Of a stretch of 64,000 nucleotides of DNA, positions 37,288 through 48,262 are shown piece by piece. Source of the DNA: Anseranas semipalmata (lineage: Eukaryota; Chordata; Aves; Anseriformes; Anseranatidae); the NCBI GenBank assembly GCA_013399115.1, contig VXAA01001254.1, positions 37,267 through 101,266 of the forward strand, given 5' to 3'. Every line of letters starts with the position of its first letter. Position 1 is the stretch's first letter. Position numbers and translations under genes: made by a program. The notes beneath the pieces are model-generated. The model did no database searches. It was given only the letters and a program-made list of their open reading frames with translations, and was not told the origin of the DNA.

Positions 37288-37845
37288 TGTCTTGGTTTTG
37301 GCTGGGATAGTTAATTTTCCTCCTGTTAGCTGGTATGGTGCTGTGTTTTGGATTCAGGATGAGAACAACACTGATAACCCACCGATATTTGAGTTGTTGT
37401 AGAGCAGTGCTTATACAGAGCCCAGCTCCTCGTGCTGCCCTGCCAGCGAGGAGGCTGGGGGTGCACCAGGAGCTGGGAGGGGACAGAACCAGGACAGTTG
37501 ACCCAAACTGGCCAAAGGGATGTCCCATACCATAGGGTGTCATGCTGAACAATTAATATGGGGTGGCTGGCTGGGGTGGGGGTACTGCTGCTCGGGGACA
37601 GGCTGGGCATCAGTCAGCGGGTGGTGAGCAATTGCATTGTGCATCACTTGTGTTGTACATTCTATATTATTATCGTTATTATTATTATCTCCCTTCCTTT
37701 TCTGTCCTATTAAACTGTCTTTATCTCAACCCAGGAGCTTTTACTTTTTTCTCTGCTTCCCACTTCTCTCCGCCATCCCACTGGGAGGGGGGGTTGAGCG
37801 AATGGCTGTGTGGTGCTGAGCTGCCTGCTGGGCTAAACCACAACA
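37288..37845 (+). mobile_element. Endogenous retrovirus LTR, plus strand, 5' LTR position
   Basis: The LTR starts TGTCTTGGTTTTGGCTGGG and ends CTAAACCACAACA, so it has the TG...CA boundaries of retroviral LTRs and a length of about 558 bp. Inside are GGTATGGTGCTGTGTTTTGG, CCAAACTGGCCAAAGGGATG, an ATTATTATT-rich stretch at 37661-37687 and ATTAAACTGTCTTTATCTC with the ATTAAA polyadenylation signal at 37709-37714. A primer binding site follows eight bases downstream, so this is a 5' LTR and not a solo LTR. The same family lies inverted at 32692-33203. The family is known to me from bird genomes; I do not assign its class firmly. Confidence 0.92.
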
Positions 37846-37853
37846 GTCTTTTT

Positions 37854-37871
37854 TGGCGCCCAGCGTGGGTC
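37854..37871 (+). other. Retroviral primer binding site, lysine-tRNA type
   Basis: TGGCGCCCAGCGTGGG differs by one base from TGGCGCCCAACGTGGG, the sequence complementary to the 3' end of tRNA-Lys(1,2). It lies eight bases after the LTR's terminal CA, the expected place for initiating minus-strand DNA synthesis. Confidence 0.85.
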
Positions 37872-37960
37872 TGACACTCTGTCAGACTGAGTGTTTAAAG
37901 AAGGTTCTCTTGTGTGAGTGGCACCTCCGCTGGCAGTCCAACACTAGCACTTAGAGACTG
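37872..37960 (+). mobile_element. Remnant of retroviral leader, truncated
   Basis: A short stretch after the primer binding site (GTCTGACACTCTGTCAGACT and on) is presumably retroviral leader. No gag, pol or env reading frame follows and no 3' LTR is found downstream in the window. The right boundary is uncertain; AT-rich sequence like the general background is reached by about 37960-38000. Confidence 0.45.
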
Positions 37961-38810
37961 TGAACAGTTATATGTGCCCATATACTGTAAGTCTTCATAT
38001 GGTTAGGGATAATATAATCCTTACATTAATCACCAGAACAAGTAAGTAGTCCTGAAAATCTGCAAGATTGACAAAAATTGAGTGAATGTAAGTAATTTAA
38101 GCAAAGGAAATACATTTGCATCTCATTTCCAGCCCATTGAACACTGAGTTAATTAATTCAATAGGAAAATTCCTGCTCTAAACAGGTAATAGTGTAGGAA
38201 GAAAAACAAAGAATTCAAGTCAGGTTTTAATACGTTAGTCTTCTGTTCTGCTACTTTTAGTATCCTTATGAACTTTGGTGAGAAATTTGAGCAGATACAG
38301 GTCTTGTCCTCTTCTACACCACTTTTTTGCATATGTGTCTGGAAAAAACATTGTTACCTTCTCTATTTTGATGCTTTCATCAAGCAGTAAAGGAGAACTG
38401 TGATCAGTGCTCTGAAAGCCACATACTCTCTTCTCTCCAGGAAATACCTTGACCAACACCCCATTAGCAAACTGGGTACCAGGATGCAAATTGGATTATT
38501 ACATGCTGTCTCAATAATCTCTCCTTAAAAACTCCTGATTTGTTTCTTCTTTTTTGTTTAAATCACAGAGTTTACCTCTACTGCCATCCAAACTAACTGT
38601 GTGTGGGATTTTTCTGTCAAATTAAATAATGTACAGTGTGAAAACCTACATTAATTCCCCTTATAGTAAGTGGAGTAGCTATATAGTATAATTCATACTG
38701 TCTGTTTTAGATAACTGCTTTGGAGTAAAATGCAGTGCTTCTAGTAATACCAGTTTTTCTCCATTGATTCTAAAAAGAATAGTTATCTAGCTGGAATGTA
38801 GGTGTTGGAA
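37961..38810. other. Noncoding AT-rich sequence
   Basis: No gene or repeat family recognised. The minus-strand frame 38235-38489 (84 codons) has no recognisable product. Confidence 0.5.
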
Positions 38811-39145
38811 CTTAGGCAAGATTGCTACCTCATTGCTCTCTGCAACTTCTTGAGGAGGGAAAATGGAGAGGGAGGTGCCGGTCTCATCTCCCTGATAATG
38901 ATGTGCAGGCACAGAACAAAGCTACGCCAGCGGAGGTTGAGACCGGGCATTAGGAAAAATTCCTTTACTGTGAGGGTGGTCAAACACTGGAACAGGCTTC
39001 CTAGAGTGGTGGTTGATGCCCTGTGCCTGTCAGTGTTCAAGAGGTATTTGGTTACTGCCCTCAATGATATGCTTTAACTTTTGGTTATCCCTGAAGTGGT
39101 CAGGCAGTTGGACTTGATGATCTTTGAAGGTCCTTTCCAACAGAA
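38811..39145 (+). mobile_element. CR1 LINE fragment H
   Basis: This is a 5'-truncated CR1 of about 335 bp. Its landmarks are CTCTCTGCAACTTCTTGAGG, CGGTCTCATCTCCCTGATAA, then codons reading GIRKNSFTVRVVKHWNRLPR at about 38946-39005 and FKRYLVTALNDML, the normal C-terminal end of CR1 ORF2. The 3' UTR reads GGACTTGATGATCTTTGAAG and GTCCTTTCCAACAGAAC. The 3' terminus runs directly into a pentanucleotide array (next entry). Copy J at 50217 belongs to the same subgroup. Confidence 0.94.
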
Positions 39146-39233
39146 CTATTCTATTCTATTCTATTCTATTCTATTCTATTCTATTCTATTCTATTCTATT
39201 CTATTCTATTCTATTCTATTCTATTCTATTCTA
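39146..39233 (+). repeat. (CTATT)17 pentanucleotide array at the CR1 3' end
   Basis: Seventeen perfect CTATT units (39146-39230), plus CTA, follow the CR1 3' UTR where other copies have one or two terminal units. It is a CR1 terminal repeat that has expanded into a microsatellite. The unit is ATTCT in another register. Confidence 0.97.
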
Positions 39234-40833
39234 CGATTAATCCTGTCTTTATTTCAAGTGTAATATATGCTCACAAGCATATATGCATATATCTTCTAAA
39301 ATGAAAAAAAAAAATTCCTTTCTTCCACTTTGCTGTCAAAGCAGAAATGAAGCTTTTGGTTACATATATACCTGAATCTCATGTGCATTCATACTGCAAG
39401 TAATCATCATCTTTTTCTGCCTTTCCTTGTATCCAGTATGAAAAGAATAGTCTTGACGTTGCAGGATGAAATAATGTTTTCTTTAGGACATTCTCTTCAG
39501 TCCAGCAGGATTTTTTTCTATAACTCTAGAATGCAATTAAAAGATTCATATGGTCATTGAACTTTCCAAGATGGTAGAATTTCATATCTTATGAGAAGGA
39601 AAAGAATGCTGCTGAAACAGCAGAAGATAATAAGGTGTTTCTGGTTTTGTTTATCCAATTTTGGCCTGGAGATGAAGCACTACTCTGTAGAACTTCTAGT
39701 TTGTTTTCTTTTTCATTCTTTTGGCAATATCATTTGGCTTTAGTAGCTACCCCAGTGATTCTGTTCCTTGTTTAATATTTTACAAATGCATATGGTACTG
39801 TGTTCTTTTAATTTAGTATCACTTCTGATTGTCTTTTATACAATTGTTTTGCTGTTGAGTATTCCCCAGACCTCGCTATTGTGGTTAATATTGCTGATGT
39901 TTTTCTTAAGACATTTTCAAGAATTTCCTTATTTGAAAATATTCTGACCAGAATGTATTCTATTTTTAATGGCAGCGTTACTTCTGATTTCTTACATGTC
40001 CCATGTTTTCCAATGTTATGATTTTGCAAATCAGTGTTTCATTTCTCATTTGTATTTAGCATTACTTGCACGTACTAGAGTCTACATTTAAATCACTGTC
40101 ATATAATGTATAAATACTGTTATTCACCATAACATGATGGCACTAGGGGATTTATGCTCTTAGGTATTCGGTTATATGAAAAAAATAAAGCCCAAAAGTA
40201 TTTCTGTAAATGGTGCAAAACAAAACAAAAAAAAAATCTCTGGTCTCCCAACAGATGCACAGCAGGTCTAGATCTTTCGTTGTTTCCATGATTTTGGTTT
40301 CCAGCTATTCTGTATACAAGCTTTGTTTGAGAGCTTATACAATTAAAATCCTCTTCATAAATGAGCCTGAAAATAAATTCAACAAACTCATCATTAAATG
40401 CATATATGCACACAAATATCATTTTTCATATCTATATAGTTCTCCAAATATCAGTGTTTACTAAAATGTATTCATTTTGTAACATTACAATATTAAAAAA
40501 AATATTTACCATAGGCTTTGTAAAAGTTTGGTAATGCTGGGAATATAACTGTAAATAAAGATGCTTCTGTAGGCAAAGTTTCTGTACAGTGAACTGCTTG
40601 ACAATAACTCTTGCTGACAATGTTGTGACAGTCCTGTTTTGTTTCATTTTTAAATAGCACTCTTAGAAGCTAAGGTGGAAATTTACCTGCTGTCCAGCAA
40701 TCCTTTGCAACTTCCTAAGCTGTTATGGCTGAATCAGGAAGGATTTAGAAACAGGACCACAACTCTGGTTTTCAAATGGCTGCTTGTTTCTACCTACGTT
40801 ATCTGATTAGCAGGATCATTGTGCATGTTTCTT

Positions 40834-40861
40834 TTGTGTGTGCGTCTGTGTGCGTGTGTGT
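40834..40861. repeat. Imperfect (TG)n microsatellite
   Basis: Alternating TG interrupted by GCG and TCTG. Confidence 0.85.
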
Positions 40862-41305
40862 TTTCTTGTTCTGCTACTACTTCATATGCATCATGTGCTT
40901 GAATATTGGTTGATTGGAAGATTGTCATTGTGTGAATCAGAACACCTGTGTCTCATGTGTCACCATATGAGAAACAGAAACTATGCCTTCTATTCCACTC
41001 TGATTTTATTTTTTAATTACAGGATTGTGCGATTTTTCTACTGTAGTATAGCACATAATGGTATTAGCTCCAATATTTTAAGTAGTTTCTTTTCATGTAT
41101 TTAGGGTAATGTTTGGGAAGTCTCTAAGAATCTCTAAGGATCTCTTTGATCCTTACCTTCCCTCATTCCTTGGTACTGGAAAGGTATCACAGAAAATAAG
41201 CTTCTATAGTCCTTCAGTTCCTGGCATCTCCTATTTATTTTTCTCTGCTGTTCATGGCAAGTGCTGTTGCAAACCTTGAGAGCCTTGAGGAAGTAGCAGC
41301 CCTTT

Positions 41306-41739
41306 CTATTCTGGATTTTTGTTAGCTATGCTCCTTTTTGGCTCTGGGGCCATAGGAATGTGGCTCCAGTGTGACTTTGCTTCTCCAGTCATCACGTTGC
41401 AGACTGCGTTTTCTCTGAAGAGAATAAGTCTGGCTGTCTCCCCTGCTTGGGCATCATTGCCCTTAAGATGATGATATTTTTCATGATCTACGATGTGTTG
41501 CTTGGTTTCCTTTACCCTGTTCTGGAGGGATTTCATGGTGTTTTATTTCTGACAGCATTTCTTAATCCTCGTGCTCCACAGCCATTTCTTGTCAAAACGA
41601 TTGAATCTCCCTTTATCTCTCTAATGATCATTGTGAGATTGGAAAAGTGTGTTGTACGTGAACTGGCAGGGGGGAATGTTCGGGGTACTGTCTTACTGAC
41701 TTCCAAGCTCTGCTTTCCTCTTGACTTGGTGATCTGCAT
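41306..41739 (-). other. Two abutting minus-strand open frames, unrecognised
   Basis: On the minus strand a 68-codon frame (41739 to 41533) ends in TGA, overlapping the ATG of a 76-codon frame (41536 to 41306) as ATGA. Together they give about 144 codons with one frame change. The second part is hydrophilic and charged (HEKYHHLKGNDAQAGETARL). I recognise no family. It could be a decayed processed pseudogene or chance; the local base composition is more balanced than the surrounding DNA. No poly-A tail or CR1 sequence marks it as a retrocopy. Confidence 0.15.
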
Positions 41740-42470
41740 CCTTTATCAAAAAAATCCTAATGATGCTCCAGTAAATGGGAAGCTCAGAAAAGACTACTTT
41801 TTCTTTAGCAATGCATGGCTACTGATCAATTTATAGTAGGAGTAATAGGGGCAATTCTTTCAGTTGTCATTTTGATACATTATGTAGTGTGCACTGTTGT
41901 GCTGTAACCATTGCAATATTAAACTTTCCCAAAGGGCCTAAATAACTTTGTTTCCTAAATGTAAAAGATCATTGAAAGTATTTGTTCTAAGTTTTATCAT
42001 GGCTTTTAAAATTGCAGCATAGTCATAGAAAAGCAGAGTTCTTATTTCCGTGATTACACCAAAGCAGTTCTTGCTCATCAGAAATATAGCTTATTGCTAA
42101 ACTTTTTGTTTGTAATTGTTAGGCAATTACTTATTTTTGGAATTTATTTGAACCAGAGATTATATTTAATCAGTCTAGAAAAATATCCTTGCTTTTAGAG
42201 AAAGTATCAGGCAATTATTTGAGGAAAAAAAAAAAATCAGAAATCCTTGCCTTGCCTCTTTTGGGGAACTTACACAGAGAACCAACGTCTTTCAACACTC
42301 ACCACCTTTGAAAGAACTACCATCTATATGCAGGGTTCATTTTCAGTAGGAAAAATTATTCAAGTTAATTAGCATTAGGTAAAGAAGAATAAATATTGGG
42401 GATATTTGTAACAACGAAGAATATACAGACTTCTAGTCTCTTGCAGTCTTCAGTTCCTAAGTCCTAGTGA

Positions 42471-42650
42471 ATCATAGAGTCACAGAATTATTTAAGTTGG
42501 AGAAAATCTTCAAAATCATCAAGTCCAACCATCAACCTGACATACAGAGTCCCATCACTAAACCATGTCCCTTAGTGCCATATCCACACATCTCTTAAAT
42601 ATCTCCAGGGATGGGGACTCTACCATTTCCCCGGGTAGCCTGTTCCAAGA
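42471..42650 (-). mobile_element. CR1 LINE 3'-end fragment I
   Basis: Minus-strand CR1 3' UTR and end of ORF2. The plus strand shows ATCATAGAGTCACAGAATTA (terminal repeats), AAATCATCAAGTCCAACCAT, AAATATCTCCAGGGATGGGG and GGTAGCCTGTTCCAA, after which homology ends. It belongs to a subgroup different from the other copies here (AACCATGTCCCTTAGTGCCA in the UTR). Confidence 0.92.
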
Positions 42651-43059
42651 TGAAGATGAAATAGTTTCCAGTTCCGGTGTGATGACCATGGATGAGGGGA
42701 AGCATAGGAGCTATCGTGAGTTGCTGAATCACAATGAAATTACAAATTGTTTTTCATTCACTTTGTTACTTAAATTGATTATATTTGGTATGCTTTCTTC
42801 CTTGTCCTAATGAGCCTTGGTCTCTAAAGAGTCAACATTCCTTCAGGGGAACCTGTCCTTGGGCCTGTGTCTGAGGACTACTCGTTATCCATCATGGAAC
42901 TGAGGAAAATTCAGACCAGAGTGAGAAATACACGTAACAGAGGTATAACTTCATATATCTGAAAGAAAGTCTTGACTTCTCATGTCGTTTGCCATGTTGC
43001 TATATCCTTACCTGCATTCATTTGGGAATGTTTATCTTCCAGATAGTCTTTTCTTCCAG

Positions 43060-43236
43060 AAGGACACTCAAGACTGAAGGAACCATCAGAGTGCCATAAG
43101 GGCAGCGGCTCCCTATGGGATGAGGAGCCAAGAGCTCAGCACCATAACAGCTCAGCCAGCAAGGAGGGCAACCATGGGGCACTGGGGCAGCCCCAGCCAT
43201 AAAGCACCTTCCTGGAGTTGGGACTTGGGCCCACAG
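43060..43236 (+). other. GC-richer exon-like segment with consensus splice sites
   Basis: TCTTTTCTTCCAG (AG at 43058-43059) precedes 177 bp of clearly higher GC than the neighbourhood, followed by CCACAG then GTGAGC, a strong donor (GT at 43237-43238). A second acceptor-like AG lies at 43041-43042. No frame is open all the way through, because the best one stops at a TAA near 43199. If real it would therefore be a noncoding or terminal coding exon. An unrecognised old repeat is an alternative explanation. Confidence 0.2.
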
Positions 43237-43424
43237 GTGAGCCTGGCTCAGTGGGGACCATGACTGGGCAGGGCAGATCTTTTGTAAGTTTCTCAGTACA
43301 ATTAATGTAGATACACAGGGTACCTTTTCAATCTAGATTCAATATGAATTCAGGCAACTGCAACCATATTTGGATAATTTAGTCTCGATTCACACCTTGT
43401 TTCTCTGTCTAGCAGCAGTAATGA

Positions 43425-43460
43425 GGTTTCATTGATGTCAGTGGTTTCATTGATGTCAGT
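43425..43460. repeat. 18-bp perfect tandem duplication
   Basis: GGTTTCATTGATGTCAGT occurs twice with no spacer. Confidence 0.95.
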
Positions 43461-46400
43461 GGAGAAGTTGTATCATTCATTTAATTATTCATGCCATTGT
43501 AAGGTCTTATTGTCTGGATTTTAGTGATAACCATGCTAACATAAATAACATATGTAAGTGTCTTTGTTACAGTAAGCTAGTGATATGGCCAATTAAAGCT
43601 GGACTTGTGTTGAATAATAAAGTTATTGTCCATGGTGAGTAAGGCACTCGTTCTAGTTACTTCGTTATACAATTAGCATGATATTAACATACTTCTTTGA
43701 ATTTCTAACACTGAAGTTACTGGCAAAAGCTAGACAGTAGTCTAAATTATGGCCTGAGACACAATGTAATCTTAATATGGGCTACAGAGAAAATAGAAGG
43801 AAAACTATCATTGCAACATCTGTGGTATCTCAAATGTCCTTTTTCTCATATTGTTGAATGTATAAAATTATTATTTCTTAATGAAAACAGTTTTACAGTT
43901 ATAACAATCCACGCCCCAAAAAAACTAGAAAAATGAATTATAAAAGCATTTTTTTAATTTCTATTTTCACATCTTCTTTGAAGTCTTTACCTGCATGTTA
44001 ACAGTGCTTTTGCCCAAAATGTATTTTTTCAGCTCTTTCCTTATTATAAGGGAGTTAAATTCTTTTGTCCTGTCTTAGATACAAAGACATTGTGCACCTA
44101 AAGGCTTATTCAGAACAGAAGTGCCATGAAATGTTATAATTATGGATTAATTGCCTGCATCACATTATAGGGAAACCCCAAAAAGCAGAAAAGGCCATAG
44201 AAACATGAAATAGTTTCAAAATTAGGAGATGGGTTATACAAGCTAGTGGCACACATACGTAAGAATCGTATCTCTATAAGCTGTCTACTACATAGATATA
44301 CATGTATTCTAAATATAAAAAATGTCTCAGTATCCTCGTAACACTGTTATGACTTGAAATGTCTTTTACATCACTTATTAGATTTACTAATGGAAGGCTT
44401 ATCTGTGTCATGATAATGTTTCTCACTCCTGTTGACATGATGTTCTCTTAATGCAAGTTAAAGATTGCATGCTTAATTAATTTTTATAATATCTATGATA
44501 AAAACAATTAGTTTTTTATATCAATGTGTTAATCATAATACCTTTGGTGAAATGTCATTGGGCACACTTTCAATTGTTAAACAGAAATGTGAAGCATTTT
44601 TTTCTACATAAAAATTATTCTTATTCTGTACTTAATGCAAAGAAAATTTCAAAGTTTTTTTTTTTTTTGAGTTATCTCTAATCTTGAAAGAAAGTATGAC
44701 TTCACAGAAAAGATTCTTTAGTATTTGGTAGCACAAAGACTGGTCGCAAAGTGTTTTAAAAGGTGCGCTATTACTATTTGTTGGGAGGTAGTCTTCTAAA
44801 TGATGTTAGTCAAGGGCATTTATTTGTCTGCAGTTGTGGTTGAGATCTGATGGTTACACAGACTTTGTGAACATTAAACATCACTCTAGATGTATTTGTT
44901 TGTGGTTCTAGGCTTCCAGAACGAAAGGATAGTCCATAAACAAAAGCTAATATGCTTTCCTGCTTTTATTTTTCTAGGCCTAGCAACAATGAGCTGAGAA
45001 TAAAAGCAACAGTTTCTAAGTTAGTTACAAAACAAATATATCTTTTACCCAGTGAAATTTCATATCTTCTCTGTATAATTATTGATTTAATAGTTTCTAC
45101 TGCTGTGAAGAGCAAGAAATAGAAAACAGAATTCATACCAAAGGTCCAGTTCTTCCATTCATTTCACTTTTGGTGTTGAAAAACTTGAATATTGATATTT
45201 ATTTTATGATTGCCATCGTATCTAGGTATCTTTTAAGAGTTTAAATTCTGATTAAGCATTGATTAAAAACATTAGAGTCCTTAGAGAGAGCACACAGGAG
45301 AATGCTTGTTTCAAAAATTAACAGTTGGGCAATTAAGTTTGGCAACATGGTGTAAGCGGAGTAGGAGCTAGCATCACAACAGTGAATGAGAGGTATTGGG
45401 TAAAATGGGGCATACCTTTGAGGACACCACAGATGAAGGCAAGTAGCTAAAACTAATGTAGCAGAGAGGGAGAAGGCAAAAGAACTGACACAGCAGTGTT
45501 ATGGACTGGGAAAATGACTTTTGCATCGGCATTCTGAACTAAAATGATTTGGGCAAATGGTATGAATGCAAGGGCAGCAACCCAAGAAAATTATCACAGA
45601 AAAGATACAGGTTGTCAAATTTTATTTAAATCACTATAAGTAGCTGTATTAAATAGAAAACACAGTAGAGTAAAACTGTCAACATGGATCTTCAGTCACT
45701 GTCCTGTGCCTCATGAGGGTATAGATTTCATCAAACTTCAGGACAAATCTGTACCTAATTAAGCACTTTGGGTTTAAATGCATAGTGCTACAATAAAAAT
45801 GCAGTGTTTCTCATTATATAATCTTTTTCTGAAGCTGCATTATTTGTAACAGCAACACTGTAGCTGACAAGGAGGCTGTATCACAGAAGAAATCATTTGT
45901 GTTACTTGCATTGTCTGTGTGCCTTAGGATGCATTGGTCCAGTTGCAATGCCTGCCTGTCCATCATCACTCCACAGCTGAATGAAAATTTTATTATTCCT
46001 TGCAACTTAAAATATATGATAAAAAAGACTTGAAATATTATTGCTGAATGAAACTCTGTGAAAGGTCAGATCTTGACTGGATAATGTTTTCTGAAATATC
46101 ACTAGGAAAAGAAACAACAATAAAATAACTGCCCTGATAAAAGTTATGAGTACGTTTCTCTTAACCCTCAATGGGAGTGTTTAAATATTTCTTGGCAGAA
46201 TTGATAGTTTCACATCAGAAGCTGTCTGATGGAGCTTTTATAGCTGAAACATCAGCTGATGACAGATACTGAAATGAAATGGAGTAGTCCTAAAAATCTC
46301 TTATTGCAAGACCTCTTGAAAACTTCTCTACTTGCTCAAGTTAAGCAACCATAAGTGAACACAGTAAAGAACACAAGTTGCATCCATGATCATATGCACC

Positions 46401-46734
46401 AGAAAAGTTTGCATAGATCAGTCAAATATTCCTGGTAATACTCACTTGTAGTTTTTCTTTCCATTATCCTCAGATATTACATTTATGATTCAAATGTGTG
46501 TTTTACAGTCCAGAGACTGGCAGTCATTACTGCTAGGAAAAGAGTTGTTTTTCATGGTATGGCGATCACTAAAAATGTACCTGAATAGTTTTGTATCATT
46601 TTTCTTGGGAAGGTCATTCATTCTGAAACCCTGTTTTAGTTTCCATTAGTGTCTGCAAAGGACACTTTCTCTCTTCAGAACCCAGCAAGAGTAGTAGAAC
46701 TTAGTTTCCAGTTCTGCTCTCAACCCTCAAATAC

Positions 46735-46751
46735 TTTTTTTTTTTTTTTTT
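46735..46751. repeat. Poly-T tract
   Basis: About 17 T residues. Confidence 0.9.
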
Positions 46752-47354
46752 CCTTTTTAGAATTTCAGGCATGAAGATATATTCAGTTTATTCATAAGCA
46801 ACACACTGTAATTTAGCATTGCAGCTGTACCTGATGCTTTGTCTGTTCAGGTGTGGAAAAGAGGCTAAAAACTCAGAGTGATTCCTTGACTGCTTCCTGA
46901 ATGAGAGCTTCCAGCTGATGTTACCCTTTCAGTTGGCAGCTTTTGAAGACCCACTGAAATGTATAGTGTCTCCTAACAGAAATAGAACAGCTTTATTTAC
47001 ATACAGTCTTACAATAGTGGCAGAAATAGATGACAAAGATGGGGGAAAAAAAAGGAGGAAAAAAACACTTTCCCATTTTACTTCTTTACACAATTTTCAC
47101 TGCAAGAATTGATTAATAGTTGAAATTGTCAGTTTAAGAATCCAGAAGACATTGACTAAATTCTGATTATAAAGTACTAGTCAAATATGAATGAAAATGA
47201 GGACAACTCTAAAGGTTTTGTGGTAAAACAAGACTATGGCTTTAAAGATGATTCCAAACCTGGTATCATTACTGTACTTTGCTCATAATTTCTGTTTTTT
47301 TCTTTTTTTGGAGGGGCATCTGTTTAATTCACTGATAAGTTTTTTGTTTTTGTT

Positions 47355-47361
47355 NNNNNNN
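47355..47361. other. Assembly gap of seven N
   Basis: Seven N follow a T/G-rich tract (47296-47354). The true sequence and length here are unknown; a homopolymer-rich tract is the likely cause. Confidence 0.98.
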
Positions 47362-48245
47362 TAAACCAGTATCGCCTTAAAAGAGAGAACTGTTAGGGCT
47401 AAAGCCACTTTGAGGTGGAATAAAATGTTAGTGATATTTAATGCATGGTTGGGTTTGTTGCTTTTAGGTTTGGTAGTATTTTTTTTGTCTTTTTTTTTTT
47501 TTCCTCCTCTTTCTTATACATGTCCAGAATTAAGGTTAATTTGTATTATCTTAAAAATTTTTAATTGAGGATTTGGGGAAAACAAATAATTTAATAAAAT
47601 GGCAGCTATTAAAATACCAAGGGACTGGGAATCCTAGAAATAATATAGTTTAACAGTCCCCAGAATGCTTTTAGGGAGCTCTAAACATTTCTGGACATGT
47701 AAGATTACAATAATTTACTGTCAGTCTTTTTATGATACACTTAGTAGACTGTTTCCTAGCCACCATTTAAAACAGGTTACATTTATCCTTGGAAATTGTA
47801 GACTAACCACATCTGAATATCAGAATGTATGATGAAGTTGAAAAAATCAAAGTCAAGTTGTATTTGTAATACAAATGGAGGATAAAAAAGAAGACTGGAT
47901 CTATTCAATGAATGGAAAAGGAAGCAGTGATTCTCACACTTGAACTCCCTTCTTGTCACTTCTCCCTCTACATCGATCCTGCTGAGAGGTGGGAATGGCA
48001 CCATTCCTGTATTTCTTCTGCTGCCTTTAATCAAATTCTTTTGGTATGTGGTATTTGGTATATATATAATTGAGGTTGTAGTCCTATGGTTAACTACCCC
48101 CCCCTTTTTTTAAAAAAAAACTTTTGAAATGAAACTTTATGAATATCTGATTTCTGCTTTACATGAGAGGATTACAGCAAGAATTGTCAACTCTCTCCTC
48201 AGCCTAAATGCCTCATTATGACTAGGTCTGCCTGTGCAAATCTGA

Positions 48246-48262
48246 TTTTTTTTTTTTTTTTT
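48246..48262. repeat. Poly-T tract
   Basis: Seventeen T residues. Confidence 0.9.

Larger units (their letters stand above)
39234..42470. other. Noncoding AT-rich sequence
   Basis: Holds a (TG)n-like tract at 40834-40861 and a pair of abutting minus-strand frames at 41306-41739, listed separately. Nothing else recognised. Confidence 0.55.
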
